From Prevotella sp. UBA1104 (lineage in GTDB: Bacteria; Bacteroidota; Bacteroidia; Bacteroidales; Bacteroidaceae), in contig DCBP01000028.1 of the NCBI GenBank assembly GCA_002314055.1, positions 1 through 19,355 on the forward strand: 19,355 nt of DNA, written 5' to 3'. Of the stretch, positions 1 through 6,749 are shown piece after piece. Position 1 is the stretch's first letter. Every line of letters begins with the position of its first letter. The notes beneath the pieces are model-generated. The model made no database searches and was not told the origin of the DNA. It worked only from the letters and a program-made list of their open reading frames with translations. The translations under genes and the position numbers were made by a program.

Positions 1-33
1 AACTTGTTGTTTTACAACTCGTTACGCTGACTT

Positions 34-121
34 TGGCGGAGAGAGAGGGATTCGAACCCCCGGTACCTCTCAGTACGCCGGTTTTCAAGACCGGTGCATT
101 CGACCACTCTGCCATCTCTCC
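34..121 (-). tRNA. tRNA-Ser (anticodon UGA)
   Basis: Read on the minus strand, this folds as a class II tRNA. The acceptor stem GGAGAGA (121-115) pairs with TCTCTCC (44-38), followed by discriminator G (37) and an encoded CCA (36-34). The anticodon stem CCGGT/ACCGG encloses a 7-base loop with TGA at complement 87-85. A long variable arm lies between the anticodon and T arms, and the T loop contains GGTTCGAATCC. The long variable arm together with UGA identifies a serine tRNA reading UCN codons. The 3' CCA is genome-encoded. Only 33 bases follow it in the window; they contain a weak GTTGT/ACAAC hairpin, and whether that terminates transcription cannot be seen. Confidence 0.97.
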
Positions 122-159
122 AAACTTGAAGAACTTAGCTTAGTATCTTAAAGCGAGTG

Positions 160-191
160 CAAAGGTAGGGAGTTTTATTTAAACTTGCAAA
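160..191 (-). promoter_or_regulatory. Promoter of tRNA-Ser (Bacteroidetes type)
   Basis: On the minus strand a perfect TAnnTTTG -7 box (TACCTTTG, complement of 167-160) lies 20 bases from a TTTG -33 element (complement of 191-188). This matches the known Bacteroidetes sigma-ABfr promoter layout. Transcription would begin near 150-155, leaving a short leader before the tRNA 5' end at 121. Confidence 0.75.
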
Positions 192-230
192 TTTTTCGCC
201 AACTTTTTTTCTAAAAAAAATGATTTTTGC

Positions 231-238
231 TAATTTTG
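231..238 (+). promoter_or_regulatory. Possible -7 box of mutS2, very close to the start codon
   Basis: TAATTTTG matches the Bacteroidetes -7 consensus TAnnTTTG and ends only four bases before the mutS2 ATG at 243. No TTG is present at the expected -33 position, where there is a T-run (about 203-210). If the box is used, transcription would start at or within a few bases of the ATG, giving a leaderless or nearly leaderless mRNA. Confidence 0.45.
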
Positions 239-242
239 CACC

Positions 243-2804
243 ATGATTTATCCTAAAACATTCGAAAACAAGATTGGTTTCAACGAAATAAGAACACTTC
301 TGCGCGAACGGTGCCTAAGTACTCTCGGCAAGGAAGAGGTGGACAAAATTGCCTTTATGGACAATATGAAGGCTATAAATACACAGCTCGCAAGGGTGAG
401 GGAATTCCGCCGTTTGCAGGAGGAAGCTGAGGAGTTTCCACTCAATTATTTCTTCGACGTGAGACAGTCGGTGGCAAGGCTTCGGCTTGAGGGAACGCAT
501 ATGGAGGAGGACGAGCTTTTCGACTTGCGCCGCTCTATGGGCACAATCTGCGACATCGTGAATTATCTGAACCGCAGCGACGAAGACAATGCCACCGTGC
601 CTCAGGACGGATGGCAGAGGGAACCGGTGTACCCCTACCCTGCCCTGCATGAACTTGCCGACGGGGTGATGACTTACCCACAGATTTTGCAACGCATAGA
701 CCAAATTCTGGATAAATTCGGAAAGATACGCGACACGGCATCTCCGGAACTTAACAATATCCGCCGCGAACTTGCCAAGACGGAGGGCAGCATCTCGCGT
801 ACCTTATATAGCATACTGCGCTCGGCTCAGAGCGAGGGACTCATAGAGAAGGATGTAACGCCGGCGATGCGCGACGGCAGACTCGTGATTCCTGTCGTAC
901 CCACGATGAAGCGAAAGATTAAGGGTATCGTGCACGACGAGTCGGCTTCGGGAAAGACGCTCTTCATCGAACCTACGGAAGTGGTGGAGGCTAACAACCG
1001 CGTTAGGGAACTGGAGGCTGAGGAGCGACGGGAGATTATCCGCATACTCACGGAGATTGCAAAGATAATCCGTCCACACGTGCCACAGATTCTCGACTCC
1101 TACAAGTTGCTTGCCCAGGTGGACATGATTCGCGCAAAGGCAGAACTGGCAAAGTTGATTGGCGGTATCGAACCTGAAGTTGGCAAATACCCGATGATCG
1201 ACTGGATTGAGGCTTCTCATCCCCTACTCCGCCTGTCGCTCGAGAAACAGGGCAAGAAGGTGGTGCCGCTGGAGATTACGCTGACGAGGAACAAGAGGAT
1301 GCTTATCATCTCCGGTCCTAACGCCGGCGGAAAGTCGGTGTGCTTGAAAACCGTAGGACTGGTGCAGTATATGCTCCAGTGCGGACTGTCGGTGCCGATG
1401 AGTGAGCGTTCGCAAACGGGAATTTTCCAGAATATCCTTATCGATATTGGTGATGAACAGAGTATCGAGGATGACTTGAGTACATATTCGAGCCATCTTA
1501 CGAACATGAAGAATATGATGAAGAGTGCCAACGACCGCACGCTGATTCTTATCGACGAGTTTGGCACCGGCACCGAGCCGCAGATTGGCGGCGCCATTGC
1601 CGAGGCGGTGCTGAAACAGTTCTGCATCAAGAAGGCATACGGCGTGATTACCACCCACTATCAAAACCTAAAGCATTTTGCCGACAGTCATGAAGGAGTG
1701 GTGAACGGTGCCATGCTCTACGACCGCCACAAGATGCAAGCCCTGTTCCAACTGCAGATTGGACAGCCGGGAAGTTCGTTTGCCATAGAGATTGCCCGAA
1801 AGATAGGACTGCCAGAGCAGGTTATCCATGACGCCAGCGAGATTGTGGGCTCCGACTATATCCAGAGCGACAAATATCTGCAGGATATCGTTCGCGACAA
1901 GCGCTATTGGGAGAGCAAACGACAGACTATACACCAGCGCGAGAAGCAGATGGAGCAGACTATCAGCAAATATGAGTCGGAGCTGTCAGACTTGAACAAA
2001 ACTCGCAAGGAGGTTCTCGCCAAGGCTAAGGAACGTGCCGAGGAACTTTTCAAGGAGAGCAACAAGAAGATTGAAAACGTAATCCGAGAGATTCGCGAGA
2101 AACAGGCTGAGAAGGAGGAAACGAAGAAGCTGCGCGAAAGCCTCAAGGATTTCAAGGAGGGCATTGCCGATATCGACAAACAGGCTGAAGACGACAAGAT
2201 TGCCCGTAAGATGGCACAGATTCTGAGGAGGAAGGAGAATAAGAAGAAGAAAAACAAGGAAGCTCAAGCCCCCTCCGGCTCCCCCAAGGGGGAGGGGATG
2301 GATACCAATCCGAGCTCCACACTTCCCGCTCCCCACTCCCCACTCAAGGTGGGCGACACGGTGAGGATAAAGGGAACGACCACCGTGGGAAAGATAGAGA
2401 GCATCCAGGGCAAGAACGCCACAGTAATCTTTGGCGACCTGCGCTCCACCACGGCATTGAAGAAGCTGGAACCGGCGATACCGCCAAAGAAAGAGGAGCC
2501 GCGCCCGTACATGACCGTAGGTCGGCAGACCCGCGAGACGATAGACTCGAAGAAGCTGAACTTCAAGCAAGACCTCGACGTGAGAGGCATGCGCGGCGAA
2601 GAGGCACTAAACGCCGTGATGTATTTCATCGACGACGCCACACTGGTCGGCATGTCGAGAGTGCGCATTCTCCATGGCACCGGCACGGGAATCCTGCGCC
2701 AGCTCATCCGCCAGTATCTTGCCACGGTACCTGCCGTAAAATCATACAAAGACGAGCATGTGCAGTTTGGCGGAGCCGGAATAACGGTAGTTGATTTGGA
2801 ATAA
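243..2804 (+). CDS. mutS2: Endonuclease MutS2 (MutS-like ATPase with Smr domain)
   Basis: 853 aa, close to the usual 780-850 aa of MutS2. The order is an N-terminal clamp/lever region; a MutS ATPase with Walker A GPNAGGKS (358-365) and Walker B LILIDEFGTGTEP (D438, E439); a long charged coiled coil (about 540-670); a KOW-like stretch (KVGDTVRI onward, from 702); and a C-terminal Smr domain with LDVRG (778-782) and HGTGTG (811-816). It lacks the MutS mismatch-reading domain, as is normal for MutS2. Family members bind branched DNA and restrain recombination; Bacillus MutS2 also acts on collided ribosomes. The start fits the family N-terminus (IYPKTFE...IGF). A proline/serine-rich segment (674-701), encoded by a palindromic GC-rich block, sits between coiled coil and KOW and looks inserted. 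The gene ends at a terminator shared with the convergent neighbour. Confidence 0.96.
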   Translation: MIYPKTFENKIGFNEIRTLLRERCLSTLGKEEVDKIAFMDNMKAINTQLARVREFRRLQEEAEEFPLNYFFDVRQSVARLRLEGTHMEEDELFDLRRSMGTICDIVNYLNRSDEDNATVPQDGWQREPVYPYPALHELADGVMTYPQILQRIDQILDKFGKIRDTASPELNNIRRELAKTEGSISRTLYSILRSAQSEGLIEKDVTPAMRDGRLVIPVVPTMKRKIKGIVHDESASGKTLFIEPTEVVEANNRVRELEAEERREIIRILTEIAKIIRPHVPQILDSYKLLAQVDMIRAKAELAKLIGGIEPEVGKYPMIDWIEASHPLLRLSLEKQGKKVVPLEITLTRNKRMLIISGPNAGGKSVCLKTVGLVQYMLQCGLSVPMSERSQTGIFQNILIDIGDEQSIEDDLSTYSSHLTNMKNMMKSANDRTLILIDEFGTGTEPQIGGAIAEAVLKQFCIKKAYGVITTHYQNLKHFADSHEGVVNGAMLYDRHKMQALFQLQIGQPGSSFAIEIARKIGLPEQVIHDASEIVGSDYIQSDKYLQDIVRDKRYWESKRQTIHQREKQMEQTISKYESELSDLNKTRKEVLAKAKERAEELFKESNKKIENVIREIREKQAEKEETKKLRESLKDFKEGIADIDKQAEDDKIARKMAQILRRKENKKKKNKEAQAPSGSPKGEGMDTNPSSTLPAPHSPLKVGDTVRIKGTTTVGKIESIQGKNATVIFGDLRSTTALKKLEPAIPPKKEEPRPYMTVGRQTRETIDSKKLNFKQDLDVRGMRGEEALNAVMYFIDDATLVGMSRVRILHGTGTGILRQLIRQYLATVPAVKSYKDEHVQFGGAGITVVDLE
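2269..2345 (+). repeat. Palindromic and low-complexity insert within mutS2
   Basis: At 2270-2297 a C-rich arm (CCCCT, then CCGGCT, then CCCCC) faces GGGGG-AGGGG across an AA loop, making a strong hairpin with a 6-base bulge. It is followed by C/A-rich DNA with two CCCCACT units (about 2331-2343). The reading frame stays open and encodes APSGSPKGEGM and a Pro/Ser/Thr-rich tail between the coiled coil and the KOW-like domain. The composition resembles intergenic repeat DNA (compare the CTCCCAG array at 17647-17736) more than the surrounding gene. Confidence 0.55.
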
Positions 2805-2837
2805 TCTCTTTTTGCAGACACTTCGCCTACTTTATAA

Positions 2838-2879
2838 AAAAACAGACTTTGCATATAAATCGTTGCAAAGTCTGTTTTT
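2838..2879. terminator. Bidirectional terminator between mutS2 and the transglutaminase gene
   Basis: A perfect 16-bp stem (2838-2853 with 2864-2879) has a 10-base loop. The plus-strand product ends in TTTTT and the minus-strand product in a run of seven T. It lies 33 bases after the mutS2 stop and 11 bases after the end of the convergent gene, so it can serve both. Confidence 0.9.
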
Positions 2880-2890
2880 CCTTTTATAAA

Positions 2891-5509
2891 TTACAGCTTA
2901 TTTACAATCATCTCCATCTGCTCACCAAGTCCGATGGTATAGCCTTGCGACTTATACACTACCCTATTGAAAGTATCAGAGATAATAAATATCGGCGAAA
3001 GCTCCGGATGCGAAAGTTTCATATTATCAGCGATCTGCTTCCTTATCGTCCCCCCCTTATCAATACCAAATATAATATTCTTAGGCAGTCCGGGGAATTC
3101 AGCTGCATTAAACTTCTTTGCGGCAGCCTCATCCTCAAAGAGAATAAGAATCGGTCGTTTCCATTTGTCAAAAGCAGCGCTAACCTTTGCAATATCCTTC
3201 AGAGCATGATTAGTAGGTTCCTGTCCTACCCCAATAAGTCCTGTAATGAAATATCCGCGTCCGGTCTGCGACAGAATACTAACCTCCATTCCGTCGAGCT
3301 TTTGGAATTTAGATTCCGAATCAAAGTTCCCGATTACGGTAACGGCAGTCGGAGAAGTTCTCAGTTGCATCTCAACATCCGTAGTCTTCCCTTTTTCCAC
3401 ATTAAATATCTGCATCGCCGCCATCACTCCGCCACTTTCCAGACGAGTACCGCTGACGAGAGCATACTGTCCCACGTCGAGTTCCACACCATCCTTAAAC
3501 GTGTTACTCCATGTCACACCATCCTCCGGATATTCAAGCAACGTAGTCGTACCGTCGGCATTAATGCGCGTCAGCGAGAAATGGCTGTAGTATTTAGGAT
3601 CATCGATAATGCCGTTTCCATGATATGCAATCAGCAGGCGTCCCTTTTCGGATGCCTTCTGCACAGCTCCGTCGAAATCAACATCAATCCATGTCCCGTT
3701 TTGCCAGTATTGCGCCTTTTGGGTAACGGCATCCACACGAGCCTCAATATCAAGACTGCGAGCCACATCTACAAAGAAGATCTTGCGCGAGCGGCGGTCC
3801 GTAACCCTACTGTTCCACACTCCCACAGGAGTCTGGGCAATCATCAGAGCCTTTTTGTCGGGGTTAATGCTTATATTCTTCTTTATCCATTCCACGAGCG
3901 ATGCGGGATTTCTTCTAAAGCCATCAGCTTGCTTCTTGCTGAATGCCTTTTCAAAGAAATGCTTAAACGGGTGGATAATCATCTCATTCTCCACACGCGG
4001 ACACAGTTGACCACTCTGCGCCGTAAAGTTATCCTCGAGAATTTCCATCGGCATATCCCGCAAATCCTTGTCGGATAGCGACGAGAGCAAATCCAAAGTC
4101 CGTTTTGCGTTGTCCTTGTGATTAATGATAAAACCAAGTATTGTCTTATGATTGCCTTGCGACTTTACGAGCAGTTGTGCGAATTTCTCCAAATCCTCAC
4201 CCCCTATACCATTTTTCTTGAGGGTCTCAACGGCAGTTTTTTCATTATAGAAGGTGGCAAGATAAGCATGTCGTATGGAATCCTCTTTTGCAAAGCGCAC
4301 ATTATTCTCTGCACGCTGTTCTACCGATACATAAGGTAAGTTTGGCTTTTCCTCAGGCGGCACGATATCAAACGAGTCGCGCCATACCACTCCATTTCCT
4401 ACAGATGAAGCATCATGATCGAGGCGCAACACCACGTTCCGGTCTTTACCGAACGATACCTTTCTGAATCCGTATCTCCCGTTCATCGAAGCCCATGCCA
4501 TCATGTCGCCCTTACCAGCCGTAAGGAAAGTGGAGCCATTTTCGTCCGTATACTTGGTAACCACAGGACAAAACTCTGCATAGTTATATATCCTGAAATC
4601 CACCTTTGCTCCCTTCACAGGCATTCCACTGTCGTCGACCACCGAGAAGTCTACACGTGCCGTCTCCCCATAGTTTCCGATAAGGTTTATCTCCGTATAG
4701 TTTGAAGTGCGCAACACCACCTCCTCCGGTCCCCGGTAGTCGCCGAAAGCCTTTGTGTGCATCAGCATAGCCCTTGATGCCGGAGCGTTAAACCACCCGA
4801 GGTTGAGCACCGGTTCCGGTTCACACGCCCCGAGGAAATACCACTTTCCGTCAGCCCAGGCCTCCACCCAGGCATGATTGTCGTCGGTATGAGCCCATCG
4901 CGGCGTATACACCTGGCGTGCCGGAATACCGACGCTACGGAGTGCTGCGACAGTAAAGGTACTCTGTTCGCCACATCTGCCGTAAGCCGAGCGCACGGTA
5001 GCGAGCGGTGCCGAAGTTCTGCCGTCAGACGGTCGATAGGTAACCTTCTCATGACACCAGTGGTTCACCTCCAGTATTGCCTCCTTCATCGGAAGATTCT
5101 TCACGCGGTCTTTCAGTTCGCTATAGAACACACTGCGGGAGTCATCCAGATTCTCATTGTTCACCCTCACCGGCAAAACGAAATGCCGGAATAAAATCTC
5201 CGGAACATTCTTTCCCCATGGCATTTCCTCTCGCGCCTTAAAACTCATCCTTACATTCTTCAGAAAAAAAGCAGAAGAATAGTCGGTAAGATCAGCCAGT
5301 GGCATATATTCATACAGGAAGCTAAGGCATGAGCGCTCATCGGTTGTCAACTTTCCGAGTCGTGATATATCCACATGTCTCAGTTTCGCCACAATGTCAG
5401 TTCCGCTGTCGCCAACCATAGAGGTAGTCTGTTTCCCCTCCAATGCAGCATGTCCAGTTAACGGCATTCCGCATAACAGCATAAGCGACGGCAACAAATA
5501 TCTATTCAT
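2891..5509 (-). CDS. Exported transglutaminase-like domain protein
   Basis: 872 aa. It begins with a signal peptide (MNRYLLPSLMLLCGMPLTGHA, residues 1-21; cleavage near A21), so it is exported. The transglutaminase-like core shows the nucleophile motif YGRCGEQS with C179 and DDNHAWVEAW with H212. The third residue of the triad is not a clear Asp: the following segment is WYFLGACEPEP, with E230/E232 as candidates. A carboxypeptidase-regulatory/Ig-like beta domain follows (about 273-365), then a long unassigned middle part. The last 90 residues (783-872) look like a thioredoxin-type fold without a CXXC pair. Such proteins are probably papain-like proteases or amidases rather than true crosslinking enzymes; the substrate is unknown. 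No T9SS C-terminal domain or lipobox is evident. It is monocistronic, with its own promoter and a shared terminator. Confidence 0.85.
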   Translation of the reverse strand: MNRYLLPSLMLLCGMPLTGHAALEGKQTTSMVGDSGTDIVAKLRHVDISRLGKLTTDERSCLSFLYEYMPLADLTDYSSAFFLKNVRMSFKAREEMPWGKNVPEILFRHFVLPVRVNNENLDDSRSVFYSELKDRVKNLPMKEAILEVNHWCHEKVTYRPSDGRTSAPLATVRSAYGRCGEQSTFTVAALRSVGIPARQVYTPRWAHTDDNHAWVEAWADGKWYFLGACEPEPVLNLGWFNAPASRAMLMHTKAFGDYRGPEEVVLRTSNYTEINLIGNYGETARVDFSVVDDSGMPVKGAKVDFRIYNYAEFCPVVTKYTDENGSTFLTAGKGDMMAWASMNGRYGFRKVSFGKDRNVVLRLDHDASSVGNGVVWRDSFDIVPPEEKPNLPYVSVEQRAENNVRFAKEDSIRHAYLATFYNEKTAVETLKKNGIGGEDLEKFAQLLVKSQGNHKTILGFIINHKDNAKRTLDLLSSLSDKDLRDMPMEILEDNFTAQSGQLCPRVENEMIIHPFKHFFEKAFSKKQADGFRRNPASLVEWIKKNISINPDKKALMIAQTPVGVWNSRVTDRRSRKIFFVDVARSLDIEARVDAVTQKAQYWQNGTWIDVDFDGAVQKASEKGRLLIAYHGNGIIDDPKYYSHFSLTRINADGTTTLLEYPEDGVTWSNTFKDGVELDVGQYALVSGTRLESGGVMAAMQIFNVEKGKTTDVEMQLRTSPTAVTVIGNFDSESKFQKLDGMEVSILSQTGRGYFITGLIGVGQEPTNHALKDIAKVSAAFDKWKRPILILFEDEAAAKKFNAAEFPGLPKNIIFGIDKGGTIRKQIADNMKLSHPELSPIFIISDTFNRVVYKSQGYTIGLGEQMEMIVNKL

Positions 5510-5538
5510 AGTCTACACAGTATTATATTTTTCAAATA

Positions 5539-5569
5539 CAAAGGTAGTATATTTGCCATCAAGAGACAA
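5539..5569 (-). promoter_or_regulatory. Promoter of the transglutaminase-like gene
   Basis: On the minus strand TACCTTTG (complement of 5546-5539) is an exact TAnnTTTG -7 box. A TTG (complement of 5569-5567) lies 20 bases upstream of it as the -33 element. The ATG at 5509 is about 30 bases downstream of the box, leaving a short A/T-rich leader without a Shine-Dalgarno sequence. Confidence 0.75.
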
Positions 5570-5594
5570 GTTTTAGCATCATTTTTTAGTTTTA

Positions 5595-5738
5595 AAAGCC
5601 GACATCGCAATTACGCATGCCAAGATGTGGTTTAAATATCTTGAAGGCGGCGAGATTGGTGATACGCTTTCGAATCTGAAAGCTACTGCCGAAGGCGAGA
5701 ACTATATTAAGAAACGGACTTTAAACTGCATATCATAG
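5595..5738 (+). pseudogene. Rubrerythrin gene remnant (middle fragment)
   Basis: An open stretch of 47 codons plus TAG translates to peptides such as IAITHAKMWFKYLEGGEIGDT and NLKATAEGENY. These resemble the conserved middle of rubrerythrin, where a helix with H-A-K-x-W-F is followed by N-L-x-A-A-x-G-E-N-Y and an iron-ligand glutamate. After ENY the match stops: the expected E-W-T-D-M-Y is replaced by IKKRTLNCIS and a stop. No start codon or leader is found before the fragment; the only Met is internal (residue 11). The N-terminal part, the second half of the four-helix bundle and the rubredoxin domain are missing. It is best read as the decayed core of an oxidative-stress peroxidase gene. 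A hairpin lies six bases after the stop. The family match is from memory of the consensus. Confidence 0.72.
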
Positions 5739-5743
5739 AAATC

Positions 5744-5804
5744 AAAAATCCTTCACCGCGCTTGTAAATATCTTATATTTAACAACATGCGGTGAAGGAT
5801 TTTT
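5744..5804. terminator. Bidirectional terminator after the HD-domain gene
   Basis: A perfect 16-bp stem (5744-5759 with 5789-5804) begins with AAAAA and ends in TTTTT, so it can work on both strands. Within its 29-base loop is a second 7-bp stem, TAAATAT/ATATTTA (5765-5771 with 5775-5781). It lies 53 bases beyond the minus-strand HD gene, and directly after the rubrerythrin remnant on the plus strand, whose original terminator it may have been. Confidence 0.85.
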
Positions 5805-5856
5805 ATTTTACAACAGCACTTTTAACGGCAGTTAAAGCGCCTGTAATTGCTATTTA

Positions 5857-6486
5857 CTACATCTCGTCAATTTCCTCGCCAGTCCTCTCCATCACGTTAG
5901 CCGCCATGCAGTCGGCAGCATGCACGATAGCCACGAGAGGATAAAGTTTCTGAGCGGTATCGAAGTTGCGCACATCCTCAAAACTGTTTTGGTTCACTCC
6001 CCACGCTCCCATGTGCCAGCGTATGGCGAGCATCTCGTCGTCGTAAAGCTCCAGTCCGCTGAGCAGAACAACGACGAGCGACTTCTCTCCGTGTCCCATC
6101 GGGAAATCCTTATACGACACTTTGTATCCCTCGCAGTCCTCCCACTGCCCCAGTTTATTCTTGCGTTTCTTCACCGAGCGCTTGTAGATATCCGCCTTAC
6201 ACACATCATGCAGCAGCGATGCTATGATGATGCTCTCGCGTTTAATCTCCGACTCGAGCGACGGCTCCAGCGGTTTCATTGCCTCCCAGATGGCGAGCGC
6301 CGCCTTACAGGTGTTCAGCGAATGGATTACGAGTCCGCCCTCCGTATTGAGGTGGTGTCCGGCAGATGCCGGAGCGGTAAAGAACCCAAGTTTGTCGATT
6401 TCCTCTATCACGTCGTCCACGCCTTCTCTGCCGGTAGATTTAAGGAGAGAAATGAATTCCTCCTTATATTCGTTTTTGTCTTTCAT
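5857..6486 (-). CDS. HD-domain phosphohydrolase
   Basis: 209 aa, no signal peptide, so cytoplasmic. The HD-superfamily metal ligands are present: H55 (GGLVIHSLNT), H93-D94 (SLLHDVCKAD), H132 (PMGHGEKS), H158 (RWHMGAW) and D192 (VHAADCMA). This full set of histidines and aspartates suggests an active two-metal phosphohydrolase or phosphodiesterase. HD proteins act on nucleotides, cyclic nucleotides or phosphorylated RNA ends; nothing here fixes the substrate. The gene stands alone between its own promoter and a terminator. The start at 6486 gives a charged N-terminus and follows a TACTTTTG -7 box by about 30 bases. Confidence 0.85.
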   Translation of the reverse strand: MKDKNEYKEEFISLLKSTGREGVDDVIEEIDKLGFFTAPASAGHHLNTEGGLVIHSLNTCKAALAIWEAMKPLEPSLESEIKRESIIIASLLHDVCKADIYKRSVKKRKNKLGQWEDCEGYKVSYKDFPMGHGEKSLVVVLLSGLELYDDEMLAIRWHMGAWGVNQNSFEDVRNFDTAQKLYPLVAIVHAADCMAANVMERTGEEIDEM

Positions 6487-6513
6487 ATTAAAGCATTATT
6501 TGTTATTTCCGTA

Positions 6514-6521
6514 CAAAAGTA
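6514..6521 (-). promoter_or_regulatory. -7 box of the HD-domain gene
   Basis: The complement of 6521-6514 reads TACTTTTG, matching TAnnTTTG, 27 bases before the ATG at 6486. I find no clear TTG at the -33 position, so only the -7 element is supported. Confidence 0.5.
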
Positions 6522-6624
6522 TTAAATTTTTGCTTTATACGGCATTTGGCATACTGATTTTATTTTTCTGCAGTCTGCATTTTATCCTGAATACAGCTGT
6601 TTCCTATGTCTGAATACGGCAAAC

Positions 6625-6698
6625 ATTTTGAGAATATTCGGGATTCTGGCTAAAAAGATTATGAGAATATTCGGGATTTTAATGGAAAAGATTTTGAG
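6625..6698. repeat. 33-bp direct repeats upstream of the ATPase gene
   Basis: Two full copies (6625-6657 and 6658-6690) and a partial third (6691-6698) have an exact 33-base period. The conserved core GAGAATATTCGGGATT occurs at 6630-6645 and 6663-6678 and contains the 8-bp palindrome GAATATTC. Each copy ends with an A-rich tail (AAAAAG or GAAAAG). The third copy begins ATTTTGAG and runs into the probable -33 element. Spacing of about three helical turns places the palindromes roughly on one face of the DNA, which suits a repeated operator. No matching protein is known to me. Confidence 0.85.
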
Positions 6699-6723
6699 GA
6701 AACAATAGAAATACGTATATTTG
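6693..6723 (+). promoter_or_regulatory. Promoter of the DUF4143-type ATPase
   Basis: A -33 TTTG (6693-6696) and a -7 box TATATTTG (6716-6723, matching TAnnTTTG) are 19 bases apart. The -33 element is part of the third, partial 33-bp repeat unit. Transcription would start near 6730, about 20 bases before the ATG at 6750. Confidence 0.7.
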
Positions 6724-6749
6724 TGACAAATTTTAAGTATTAAGAATAG

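Noticed and set aside
2849..4078. 409-aa open frame on the plus strand
   Set aside because: It lies antisense to the well-supported transglutaminase-like gene, has no family features, and starts inside the shared terminator hairpin.
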